Assembly: GCF_009827055.1 (NCBI RefSeq)
Contig: NZ_WUMK01000009.1
Location: 248,001-312,000, forward strand
Source: Shinella kummerowiae
Lineage (GTDB): Bacteria > Pseudomonadota > Alphaproteobacteria > Rhizobiales > Rhizobiaceae
Direction of reading: 5' to 3'
Length of the DNA: 64,000 nt
The position numbers and the translations under genes are program-made. Below are positions 38,570 to 46,554 of the stretch, one piece after another. The notes beneath the pieces were generated by a model, which saw nothing but the letters and a program-made list of their open reading frames with translations, had not been told where the DNA came from and searched no databases. Numbering within the stretch: the stretch's first letter is position 1; each line of letters opens with the position of its first letter.

Positions 38570-39310
38570 ATGTTGATACGAACCCTTCTTGCAGCCACCC
38601 TCCTGTTCACCTCGACCGCAGCCTATGCGAACGAGCGTTACGTGAGCCGGCCGCCCATCATCGTAAGCCCCGACCTCACCGCGCCCTGGGTGATGCAGCT
38701 CACCGGCGAGGGCGTGCAGCCCGCCGTCAACCAGCGCCGCATCATCCAGCGCCAGAAGGTGCAGCAACGCCGCGTCATCCGCCGCGACGGTGCAGCCCGC
38801 ATCGAGCAGGTGTCGGTAACGACGCGCGCGCAGAACCCCGTCCGGTCGAAAATCGACCCGATGTATCTGCCGCAGGTCGTATCCTACGAGAGCGAGCACA
38901 AGGCCGGCACGATCATCATCGATACCAACAATCGCTTCCTCTACCTGGTGATGGGCGATGGCAAGGCGCGGCGCTACGGCGTCGGCGTCGGCAAGCCGGG
39001 CTTCGAATGGGCGGGCGCACACAAGATCACCCGCAAGGCCGAGTGGCCGAGCTGGACGCCGCCGAAGGAAATGGTCGCCCGCGAGGCCGCCAAGGGCCAT
39101 TACCTCCCGGCCTTCATGGAAGGCGGCCCGGAAAACCCGCTCGGCTCGCGCGCCATGTATCTCGGCTCGACGCTCTATCGCATCCACGGCACGAACGCGC
39201 CCTGGACGATCGGCTATGCGGTCTCCTCCGGCTGCATCCGCATGCGCAATGAGGACGTCGTCGACCTGTACGAGCGCGTCAATGTGGGCACGAAGGTCAT
39301 CGTGATCTGA
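38570..39310 (+). CDS. L,D-transpeptidase (YkuD family), copy 1
   Basis: A 246-residue exported enzyme that forms 3-3 cross-links in peptidoglycan or anchors outer-membrane proteins to it. The signal peptide is followed by an Arg/Gln-rich linker (residues 50-90), then the YkuD domain with GTIIIDTNNRFLYLVM, the HGTN segment and catalytic Cys222 in SSGCIRM. The core is shared with the next gene, including the insert AEWPSWTPP. Neither has a LysM or peptidoglycan-binding domain. Confidence 0.92.
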   Translation: MLIRTLLAATLLFTSTAAYANERYVSRPPIIVSPDLTAPWVMQLTGEGVQPAVNQRRIIQRQKVQQRRVIRRDGAARIEQVSVTTRAQNPVRSKIDPMYLPQVVSYESEHKAGTIIIDTNNRFLYLVMGDGKARRYGVGVGKPGFEWAGAHKITRKAEWPSWTPPKEMVAREAAKGHYLPAFMEGGPENPLGSRAMYLGSTLYRIHGTNAPWTIGYAVSSGCIRMRNEDVVDLYERVNVGTKVIVI

Positions 39311-39345
39311 CGGCAGCCGCCTGGTAACAACGACGCTGAATGAAG

Positions 39346-39376
39346 AACTCCGGTCGCCGCGCGGCCGGAGTTTTTT
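39346..39376 (+). terminator. Intrinsic terminator between the two L,D-transpeptidase genes
   Basis: AACTCCGG - loop - CCGGAGTT merging into TTTTTT, 35 bases after the first transpeptidase stop. It shows that the two tandem genes have separate transcription units. Confidence 0.86.
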
Positions 39377-39510
39377 GCTTTTCAGGCAACACTTGCGGCA
39401 AGAAGCCGAAGAAATCCGGCTTCACACGCGTCTTACTGCCCATGGGCTGGTTTGAAATCGCTCAGAACTCGGCTAGCCTCCGGGAATTGAGGATTGAGAG
39501 GGAATACACC

Positions 39511-40221
39511 ATGCGGAAATACGCATCGATCTTGCTGGCGACGGCCTTTGCCGTCACGGCGGTCATGCCGGTCACGTCGGCGAACGCCTTCCCCGCGGCC
39601 GTGCAGGGCAGCAATGTCGAGACGACGTCCAATGTGACGCTTGTTCAGCAGTACCAGAGCAAGAAGCAGGTTGCGGCGAAGTACAAGCGCACCAAGGTGC
39701 GTTTCGTCACCGACCAGGCGCCGGGCACCGTTATCGTCGATACGAACAACAAATATCTCTACTATGTCGAGGGCAACAACAAGGCGACGCGCTACGGCAT
39801 CGGCGTCGGCCGTGATGGCTTCGGCTGGTCGGGCGTGGTGAAGGTCGGCCGCAAGGCGGAATGGCCGAGCTGGACGCCGCCGGCCGAAATGCGCCAGCGC
39901 GAGGCCAAGAAGGGCCGCATCCTGCCGGTTGTGCAGCCCGGCGGCGAGGACAACCCGCTTGGCGCACGCGCGCTCTATCTCTTCAAGGGCGGTCGCGACA
40001 CCATCTTCCGCATCCACGGCACGAACCAGCCCTGGACGATCGGCCAGAACATGTCGTCCGGCTGTATCCGCATGATGAACAAGGACGTGGAGCATCTCTA
40101 CGCCCGCGCCGACGTCGGCACCAAGGTCGTCGTGGTCGGCCCCGGCAATCGCCAGGGCGCGGTGGACTACAACGACCGCGGCGTCGATTTCTTCGGCAAT
40201 CTGTTCGGCTTCGGCGGCTGA
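39511..40221 (+). CDS. L,D-transpeptidase (YkuD family), copy 2
   Basis: A 236-residue exported paralogue of the gene at 38570. The start at 39511 follows GAGAGGGA; the signal peptide runs to about SANA. The YkuD core has GTVIVDTNNKYLYYVEG, AEWPSWTPP, HGTNQPWTIG and catalytic Cys185 in SSGCIRM. Its linker is shorter and more Lys-rich than in copy 1, and the C-terminus has a Gly/Asp tail. It sits after a terminator and ends at another, so it is probably expressed on its own. Confidence 0.92.
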   Translation: MRKYASILLATAFAVTAVMPVTSANAFPAAVQGSNVETTSNVTLVQQYQSKKQVAAKYKRTKVRFVTDQAPGTVIVDTNNKYLYYVEGNNKATRYGIGVGRDGFGWSGVVKVGRKAEWPSWTPPAEMRQREAKKGRILPVVQPGGEDNPLGARALYLFKGGRDTIFRIHGTNQPWTIGQNMSSGCIRMMNKDVEHLYARADVGTKVVVVGPGNRQGAVDYNDRGVDFFGNLFGFGG

Positions 40222-40246
40222 GCCGCCAGCCTGACGCAAACACCTT

Positions 40247-40276
40247 GATGCCGGCGTCGCGCCGGCATCTTTGTTT
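40247..40276. terminator. Bidirectional-position terminator after L,D-transpeptidase copy 2
   Basis: GATGCCGGCG - TCG - CGCCGGCATC followed by TTTGTTT on the plus strand, 25 bases after the transpeptidase stop. It touches the stop codon of the convergent secreted-protein gene, so it could serve both, though the minus-strand T-run is missing. Confidence 0.85.
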
Positions 40277-40716
40277 CAGCCGGCAGAGCAGGACACCTTG
40301 CCGGCGCGCCGCACCGGTTCATCGAGGCCGGCGCCTTCGACTTTCAGAGAATACGTGCCGTCATAGTTCAGCCCTTCCTCGTCCACCGTCGTCATCATGA
40401 CGAAATCGAGCGCGGCAAAGGGCTCGCCATCGCCGGATTCCGCGTGGACGAGCAGGCGCAATTCGCCGTCATGCAACCAGTGATGCGTCAGCGAGGACGG
40501 ATCGAGCGTCACCTTGTCGAGCCCCTTCTGCGCAAGATCCGCCGGAAGGTCGAGCTGACCGCGAAAGTTCAGGATGCCGCCGAGGCTGTAGCTGAAGCCC
40601 GCCTCCGCTTCGAAGGCGACGCTCTTGTCATCGACCGCGCAGCTGAAGCCGCCGGTGGCGAACGCCGGCGAGGACAAGATGGCGAGGGTAGCGACGGAAA
40701 GCAGGACGCGGCGCAT
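40276..40716 (-). CDS. Secreted hypothetical protein
   Basis: A 146-residue protein with a signal peptide (RVLLSVATLAILSSPAFA), two Cys (GGFSCAVDD near the start of the mature part and KVSCSAG at the end) that could form a disulphide, and no motif I recognise. The mature sequence alternates hydrophobic and polar residues as in a beta-rich fold (GFSYSLGGILNFRGQ, GELRLLVHAESGD). GGAG lies before the ATG. It is placed between the L,D-transpeptidases and glcF but no functional link is visible. Confidence 0.66.
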   Translation of the reverse strand: MRRVLLSVATLAILSSPAFATGGFSCAVDDKSVAFEAEAGFSYSLGGILNFRGQLDLPADLAQKGLDKVTLDPSSLTHHWLHDGELRLLVHAESGDGEPFAALDFVMMTTVDEEGLNYDGTYSLKVEGAGLDEPVRRAGKVSCSAG

Positions 40717-40792
40717 GGCGATCTCCGGACGGGCTGGAATGCCACTCCTCTAGCAGCCACCGAGGGAAACGGCTGTTCCGCGCGTGACAGGA

Positions 40793-42091
40793 TCAGGAAA
40801 GCACGGCGGGCTTCGTTCCGCCATAGGCCCAGTCGAGCAGTTCCACCGTATGCAGGATCGGGATTTGCGTGCCCGTCGCGATCTGCGTGATGCAGCCGAT
40901 ATTGCCGGTGGCGATGAGGTCCGGCTTGGTCGCCTCGATGTTCTTGACCTTGCGCGCCTTCAGCTTGCCGGAAATCTCCGGCTGGAGGATGTTGTAGGTG
41001 CCGGCCGAACCGCAACAGAGATGCCCTTCCGCCGGATCGCGCACCACAAAGCCCGCCTTCTTGAGAAGCGTCTTCGGCGCAAGCGTGATCTTCTGGCCGT
41101 GCTGCATGGAGCAGGCCGAATGATAGGCGACCGTCAGCCCGCGCGCCTCCTGCTGCGGCAGGTCCAGCGTCGCGAGATATTCCGTCACGTCCTTGGCAAG
41201 GGCGGAGACGCGCGCCGCCTTTCCCGCATAGGCGAGGTCCAGGCGCAGCATGAAGCCGTAATCCTTGATCGTCGTGCCGCAACCCGACGCGGTGATGATG
41301 ATCGCATCGAGCCCACCCCGCTCGATCTCGTCGAGCCAGACATCGACATTGCGGCGTGCCGCCTCCAGTGCCTGTGCTTCCCGGCCCATATGGTGGACCA
41401 GCGAGCCGCAGCAGACTTCGCCTTCCGGCGCCACGACCTCGACGCCAAGGCGGGTCAGCAGGCGGATCGTCGCCGCGTTGATTTCCGGCTTCAGCACCGG
41501 CTGGGCGCAGCCTGACAGGATCGCCACCCGGCCCCGGCGCGGACCGGCGGCCGGATGCGTGCCGGGTTTTGCGCTGTCCGAGGGCTTGGGCAGCCTGCGC
41601 GGCGCGAGATCCAGCATGGCGCCGAAGGGTTCGAGCGGCTTGAACCGCTTGAGGAGACCGGCGAAGGGACGGCCGAGGGCCGCCGCCTTCAGCGCCAGAC
41701 GGAAGCGGCCGGGATAGGGCAACACGGCGGCGAGCACGTTGCGGGTCAACCGGTTCCAGAAGGGGCGCCGGTAGGTTTCCTCGATATGCATGCGCGCATG
41801 ATCGATCAGGTGCATATAGTCGACGCCGGAGGGGCAGGTCGTCGTGCAGGCCAGGCAGGAGAGGCAGCGGTCGATATGCGTGACGACCTCGGCATCCGCC
41901 GGTCGGCCATTCTCCAGCATGTCCTTGATGAGATAGATGCGGCCGCGCGGGCTGTCCAGCTCGTTGCCAAGCGTCACATAGGTCGGACAGGTCGCCGTGC
42001 AGAAGCCGCAATGCACGCATTTTCGCAGGATCTTTTCAGAAGTCGCGACATGCGGATCGGCGAGCTGCTCGGCGGTGAAATTGGTCTGCAT
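40793..42091 (-). CDS. glcF: Glycolate oxidase iron-sulfur subunit GlcF
   Basis: A 432-residue protein with two [4Fe-4S] ferredoxin motifs (CVHCGFCTATCP and CLSCLACTTTCP) and two CCG domains (SGCAQPVLKP with EVCCGSLVHHMG, and HSACSMQHG with LCCGSAGTYN), as in GlcF. With GlcD and GlcE it oxidises glycolate to glyoxylate and passes electrons to the quinone pool. It is the third gene of the leftward glcDEF operon; the 220 bases between glcE and glcF hold a 44-bp perfect inverted repeat. Confidence 0.94.
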   Translation of the reverse strand: MQTNFTAEQLADPHVATSEKILRKCVHCGFCTATCPTYVTLGNELDSPRGRIYLIKDMLENGRPADAEVVTHIDRCLSCLACTTTCPSGVDYMHLIDHARMHIEETYRRPFWNRLTRNVLAAVLPYPGRFRLALKAAALGRPFAGLLKRFKPLEPFGAMLDLAPRRLPKPSDSAKPGTHPAAGPRRGRVAILSGCAQPVLKPEINAATIRLLTRLGVEVVAPEGEVCCGSLVHHMGREAQALEAARRNVDVWLDEIERGGLDAIIITASGCGTTIKDYGFMLRLDLAYAGKAARVSALAKDVTEYLATLDLPQQEARGLTVAYHSACSMQHGQKITLAPKTLLKKAGFVVRDPAEGHLCCGSAGTYNILQPEISGKLKARKVKNIEATKPDLIATGNIGCITQIATGTQIPILHTVELLDWAYGGTKPAVLS

Positions 42092-42125
42092 CAGGCGTTC
42101 TCTCTACCATCGAGGATGGCGACAT

Positions 42126-42281
42126 ACCCCCCTCTGCCCTGCCGGGCATCTCCCCCACAAGGGGGGAGATCAAATTGCGGCAACACGTCGCCCATCGCTG
42201 GCGTTGCCAAGGACGTGAAGCCCTCGTACCCAGCCATTCTCCCCCCTTGTGGGGGAGATGCCCGGCAGGGCAGAGGGGGGT
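42126..42281. repeat. Palindromic repetitive element, 44-bp perfect inverted repeat
   Basis: Bases 42126-42169 are the exact reverse complement of 42238-42281, separated by 68 bases. Each arm also contains its own smaller palindromes (CTCCCCCACAAGGGGGGAG and GCCCTGCCGGGC). This design, with C-rich and G-rich arms, is that of the palindromic intergenic elements (RIME-like) repeated in rhizobial genomes; I cannot align it to a named class here. It lies inside the glcDEF operon and would give a very stable fold in that mRNA. Confidence 0.9.
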
Positions 42282-42311
42282 GAATAGGGCCGCAACAGCT
42301 CATCATCGACC

Positions 42312-43511
42312 TCACCCCACCATCCGCGACACGAACAAGGCGTTCGGATCGAAACTCGCCTTCACCCGCGCCGAGAGTGCCGCGACGGCATCGCTTTGCG
42401 GCTGGACGGTTTCCGTCGCCGCCAGCACCTCCGGTCGCGCCCTCAGCAAGGTCGTGTGCCCGCCGCCGACCGCCTTGATGTAACGGCGCAGCAGCGCGGC
42501 CTCCGGGTCGGATTCCATGCGCAGCCAGACGAGGCCGCCCTGCCAGTCGTAGAAGGCGTCGACCCCGGTTTCGAGGCGGAGTGCGGCAACGAGCTGCTGG
42601 CCCGCGATGGGGGCGACGGAGACGCGCCAGAGCGGGCGCGGTGTGCCATCGGCATAGGGCGCGGCGTCGCGGATTTCACGCCAGAGGCGGCGCGTGGTTT
42701 CGGCCTCGATCTGAGAGACGGCGCCGAAACGGGCCATGGCGGCACCCAGTTTTTCCGCGCGGACGGCAACCGAGGCGGCAAGGCCTTCGAGGCGCAGCAC
42801 CGTGGCGGCGCCATCCGGCAAGGCGCCGCCGACGAAGCGACCGCGCACGCTTTCCGGCAGGTGCGCGGCGCCGGAGACTTCGACGGACATCGACATCGCC
42901 GTTGCCATGGCGGCAGCGGCTTCCGCATCGTTGAGGTTCGAGACGACGATGGTGGCAGCGGTTTCCGGCACCGGCAGCAGGCGGAAGGTGACCTCCGTCA
43001 ACAGCGCCAGCGAACCATGCGAGCCGGCGAGCAGCTTTGCGAGATCGAGGCCGGTGACGTTCTTCATCACCCGGCCGCCCGCTTTCACCACCTCGCCCCT
43101 GCCATTGACGAAGCGGACGCCGAGCAGGCTGTCACGCGCGGCACCCGCCACGAAACGACGCGGCCCGGACGCATTGGTGGCGAAGACGCCGCCGATGGTG
43201 GGGATGCCGGACGTGCCGAGCGCGGCGCGCAGGTCGTTCGGCTCGAAGGCGAGCATCTGGCGCTTTTCGGCAAGGGCTGCTTCCACGGTCTCCAGCGGCG
43301 TGCCGGCACGCGCCGTCATGGTCATCTCGGCCGGATTGTAGGCAACGATGCCGTTCAGGCCCCGCGCCGACAATACGTCGGTGCCTTCGGGCGTGGCATG
43401 CAGGCTGCGGGTGCCGCCACCGCGGATGACGACGGCGGATTTTGTCAGGGCGGCAACGTGAACAAGCCGGGCGGCGGCCTCTTCGGACAGCGGTTCGTGA
43501 ATCGGCGTCAT
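42312..43511 (-). CDS. glcE: Glycolate oxidase subunit GlcE (FAD-binding)
   Basis: A 399-residue FAD-linked subunit of the glycolate oxidase. VVIRGGGTRSLHATPEG and GTSGIPTIGGVFATNASGPRRF form the PCMH FAD-binding domain; the C-terminal part has the FAD-oxidase C-terminal fold (LYxx region GGHTTLLRARPEV). The start ATG at 43511 overlaps the glcD stop (ATGA, 43508-43511). The hypothetical extension upstream of that ATG would overlap glcD and is not used. Confidence 0.93.
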   Translation of the reverse strand: MTPIHEPLSEEAAARLVHVAALTKSAVVIRGGGTRSLHATPEGTDVLSARGLNGIVAYNPAEMTMTARAGTPLETVEAALAEKRQMLAFEPNDLRAALGTSGIPTIGGVFATNASGPRRFVAGAARDSLLGVRFVNGRGEVVKAGGRVMKNVTGLDLAKLLAGSHGSLALLTEVTFRLLPVPETAATIVVSNLNDAEAAAAMATAMSMSVEVSGAAHLPESVRGRFVGGALPDGAATVLRLEGLAASVAVRAEKLGAAMARFGAVSQIEAETTRRLWREIRDAAPYADGTPRPLWRVSVAPIAGQQLVAALRLETGVDAFYDWQGGLVWLRMESDPEAALLRRYIKAVGGGHTTLLRARPEVLAATETVQPQSDAVAALSARVKASFDPNALFVSRMVG

Positions 43512-44944
43512 GCGGCGGGGCGCCCTTCGAGCGGGAAGACTTTGGACGGGTTGAGCAGCCATTGCGGATCGAAGGCGGCGCGCACAGCCATCTGCTGGGC
43601 GAGATCGATATCCGTGTATTGATGACGCATCAGGTCGCGCTTCTCGATGCCGACGCCGTGTTCGCCGGTGAGGCAGCCGCCGGCATCGACGCAGAGTTTC
43701 AGGATGTCGTTGCCGGCCGCTTCGGCCCGCGCCGCATCTTCCGGGTCATTGGCATTGAACAGGATGAGCGGGTGCATGTTGCCATCGCCAGCATGAAAGA
43801 CATTGGCGACGCGCAGTCCATATTTCGCGACGATCTCGGCGGTACCGCGCAACACATGCGACAGCTGGCCGAGCGGCACGGTGCCGTCCATGCAGATATA
43901 GTCGGCGATGCGGCCCGTGGCGCCGAAGGCGGATTTGCGACCCTTCCAGATCAGCGCCGCCTCAGTGGCGGACTGGCTTTCCTTGACGACCTTCACGCCA
44001 TGGCGGTGGGCGATCTCGATGATGCTGGCCAGCATCGCATCCATCTCCGCCTCGGAGCCCTCGACCTCGACGATCAACAGCGCCTCGACATCCATCGGAT
44101 AGCCAGCACCGGCAAAGGCTTCGCAGATGCCGATCGCCGGCTTGTCCATGAATTCGATGGCGACCGGGATGATGCCGGCACCGATGATATCGGTGACGCA
44201 GGCGCCCGCCTCTTCCGAGTTGTCGAAGCCGAAGAGCACGGGGCGCGCGCCTTCCGGTTTGGCGATGAGGCGGACGATCGCCTCGGTGACGATGCCGAGC
44301 TGGCCCTCGCCGCCGCAGACGACACCCAGCAGGTCGAGCCCGCCGGCATCGAGCGCCTTGCCGCCGAGATCGACGATCGTGCCATCGACCAGCACCAGCT
44401 TGACGCCGAGCAGGTTGTTGGTCGTCACCCCGTACTTCAGACAGTGCGCGCCGCCGGAATTCATGCCGATATTGCCGCCGATCGTGCAGGCGAGCTGCGA
44501 GCTCGGATCGGGCGCATAAAAGTAGCCGTCGGCGGAGACCGCGTCGGAAATGTTGAGATTGGTCACCCCGGCCTGCACGGTGGCCGTGCGGTTGGCATAG
44601 TCTACCTCGAGGATGCGCGACATTTTCGAGAGGCCGATGACGACGGCATCCTCCTGCGGGATCGCGCCCCCGGAGAGCGAGGTGCCGGCACCGCGCGGCA
44701 CGACGGGCACGCCGTAGCGGTTGCAATATTTGAGGACGGCGGCGACCTGCTGTGTCGTCTCCGGCAAGGCGACGGCGAGCGGCAGGCGGCGGTAGGAAAC
44801 GAAGGCGTCCGTCTCGAAGGGAACGAGTTCGCGCGGCTGGTGCACGAGACAGCCTTCCGGCAGCAGGTCGAGCAGGTCGGCGACGATTTCGCGGCGGCGG
44901 GAGAGAACCGCCGGCCGCGGCTCCAGGAACCCGATCTGATCCAT
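43508..44944 (-). CDS. glcD: Glycolate oxidase catalytic subunit GlcD
   Basis: A 478-residue FAD-dependent dehydrogenase of the FAD-linked oxidase family. The PCMH domain contains VVPRGAGTSLSGGAIPQ, AGVTNLNISDAVSADG and ACTIGGNIGMNSGGAHCLKYG; the C-terminal catalytic part has HAGDGNMHPL and GGCLTGEHGVGIEKR. The start at 44944 (MDQIGFLEP) has GGAG before it. First gene of the glcDEF operon; a divergent LysR-type gene begins 139 bases away and the gap contains an inverted repeat with LysR geometry. Confidence 0.95.
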   Translation of the reverse strand: MDQIGFLEPRPAVLSRRREIVADLLDLLPEGCLVHQPRELVPFETDAFVSYRRLPLAVALPETTQQVAAVLKYCNRYGVPVVPRGAGTSLSGGAIPQEDAVVIGLSKMSRILEVDYANRTATVQAGVTNLNISDAVSADGYFYAPDPSSQLACTIGGNIGMNSGGAHCLKYGVTTNNLLGVKLVLVDGTIVDLGGKALDAGGLDLLGVVCGGEGQLGIVTEAIVRLIAKPEGARPVLFGFDNSEEAGACVTDIIGAGIIPVAIEFMDKPAIGICEAFAGAGYPMDVEALLIVEVEGSEAEMDAMLASIIEIAHRHGVKVVKESQSATEAALIWKGRKSAFGATGRIADYICMDGTVPLGQLSHVLRGTAEIVAKYGLRVANVFHAGDGNMHPLILFNANDPEDAARAEAAGNDILKLCVDAGGCLTGEHGVGIEKRDLMRHQYTDIDLAQQMAVRAAFDPQWLLNPSKVFPLEGRPAA

Positions 44945-44997
44945 GTTTTCTCCGCCCCTTCTTTCCTGCCACAAGCACACTATCAACGGCATCATGC

Positions 44998-45022
44998 AAG
45001 TGGTCTTTTTTCTTTACCACTT
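44998..45022. promoter_or_regulatory. Inverted repeat AAGTGGT-N11-ACCACTT, putative LysR operator
   Basis: AAGTGGT (44998-45004) and ACCACTT (45016-45022) are exact reverse complements separated by exactly 11 bases, giving the T-N11-A form that LysR-type regulators recognise. It lies 53 bases upstream of glcD and 61 bases upstream of the LysR gene, so one protein bound here could control both divergent promoters. Confidence 0.72.
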
Positions 45023-45083
45023 CCTATCCAGCGGTGCAAATGCTAAGCAATTTGTCCGCTTCGGCAACAATGGGCGCGACTGA

Positions 45084-45980
45084 ATGACCAATCTCGGCGA
45101 TCTCGAAATCTTTTCCCGCGTCATTTCCATGGGAAGTATGTCGGCAGCGGGGCGGGCACTCGGGTTGTCCCCAGCGGTGATCTCCAAGCGTGTGAAAAGA
45201 CTGGAAGAACGGCTCGGCACCCGGCTGTTCCAGCGCACGACGCGGCAGATCTCGCTGACCGAGGCCGGACAGGGTTTCTACGAGCGCATCGTCGGCATTC
45301 TCTCGGGCATCGAAGAGGCGGAAGCCTTCGTGTCCGGCCGGTCGGGCGCGGTGCGCGGCACGCTGCGCATTTCCGCGCCGACATCCTTCGGCCGCATGCA
45401 TATCGCCCCCAATCTCAAGGGCTTCATGGACGCCCATCCGGAACTCACCGTCAACCTGATGCTGACCGACGACTTTTCCGACATTGTCGGCGGCGGTTTC
45501 GACCTGGCGATCCGCATCGGTGAACTGTCGGATTCCTCGCTCGTCGCCCGCAGGCTCGCTTCGGTGCGACGCGTGCTCTGCGCCTCGCCCAATTACATTG
45601 CCCGCCACGGCGAACCGGCCTCGTTGGAGGACCTTGCAAACCATATCTGCCTGCCGCCGCACACACAGGACGTCTGGCGGCTGGAAGGACCGGAGGGCAA
45701 TGTCACCTACCGTCCGCAGGGGTCCCTCTACACCAATTCAAGTGAGGTGGTGCGCGAGGCGGTGTTTTCCGGCATGGGGATCGCGCTGCGCTCCACCTGG
45801 GACGTCGGCCCGGCGCTGAAGAACGGCGAGCTCGTGCAGGTGCTGCCGCACTACGAGGGCTCGCGCAACGTGGTGCTCTCTGCGGTCTATCCGAGCCGAC
45901 AATTCCTGCCGGTCAAGGTGCGGCTGTTCATCGATTACCTCGCCGATCTCTACGGCCCCGTGCCCTATTGGGAGCGCTGA
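45084..45980 (+). CDS. LysR-family transcriptional regulator divergent from glcDEF
   Basis: A 298-residue LysR-type protein: N-terminal winged helix-turn-helix (FSRVISMGSMSAAGRALGLS ... VISKRVKRLEERLGTRLFQR), then a substrate-binding domain (FDLAIRIGEL, RYPQGSLYTNSSE-like regions, IALRSTWDVGPAL). The subgroup resembles the DsdC/GcvA-type or DHBA-type regulators. By position it probably controls glycolate oxidase, which in E. coli is run by GlcC of another family. No strong ribosome binding site precedes the ATG at 45084. Confidence 0.88.
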   Translation: MTNLGDLEIFSRVISMGSMSAAGRALGLSPAVISKRVKRLEERLGTRLFQRTTRQISLTEAGQGFYERIVGILSGIEEAEAFVSGRSGAVRGTLRISAPTSFGRMHIAPNLKGFMDAHPELTVNLMLTDDFSDIVGGGFDLAIRIGELSDSSLVARRLASVRRVLCASPNYIARHGEPASLEDLANHICLPPHTQDVWRLEGPEGNVTYRPQGSLYTNSSEVVREAVFSGMGIALRSTWDVGPALKNGELVQVLPHYEGSRNVVLSAVYPSRQFLPVKVRLFIDYLADLYGPVPYWER

Positions 45981-46040
45981 GGGCGATTGGCGCGGAGACG
46001 CGCTTGCGCTAGGCTGCCGCTCTCTCAAGGAGGATGGCAG

Positions 46041-46553
46041 ATGATCGGCAGGGTGTTCCTGATAGCGGCCTTCATGGGCCTGGCATTTCCGGCGGCCGCC
46101 GCAGCCCGGCCACTCGATCCGCTGCTTGAGGGTTTCGACGACGCCTGCGCCTATAGCGATGCGCTGGCCACCCTGCTGCAATCGAGCTACGCCTTCGCGC
46201 GCAAGGAGGGGACGCTGTCCATGCCGGCCGGCTATGAGGCCATGTTCGGCCCGCCCAGCGTCAAGCCCGAGAACGAATATCTCCAGGTGACCTTGCCCGT
46301 TGTGGACGGCACCTGGCGCGGCGTGCCCGTCAAGGAGATCGAGGTCTACATCACCGCGCTCGAAAGCGGCTTCATCTACCACGCCGTACTCTTCCAGCCG
46401 GATGCGCTGAAGGCGGCCGAGGCCGCGTTCAAGCAGCGGGGCATCGCCGCGCAGAAGAAGCTTGCGGCACAGGATGATTCCGGCTTCGGCTGGGACACCG
46501 GCTTTGCCATCATCGACGGCGCGCCGCGCTACCAGTGCGACCTCTCCACCTGA
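46041..46553 (+). CDS. Secreted hypothetical protein
   Basis: A 170-residue protein with a signal peptide (GRVFLIAAFMGLAFPAAAAA) and a mature region of mixed alpha/beta character with two Cys (FDDACAYSD and YQCDLST) that may pair. Contains VPVKEIEVYITALESGFIYH, which I do not recognise. AAGGAGG lies 7 bases before the ATG at 46041, so it is well expressed in principle. It ends just before the convergent DUF3422 gene. Confidence 0.66.
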   Translation: MIGRVFLIAAFMGLAFPAAAAARPLDPLLEGFDDACAYSDALATLLQSSYAFARKEGTLSMPAGYEAMFGPPSVKPENEYLQVTLPVVDGTWRGVPVKEIEVYITALESGFIYHAVLFQPDALKAAEAAFKQRGIAAQKKLAAQDDSGFGWDTGFAIIDGAPRYQCDLST

Positions 46554-46554
46554 T

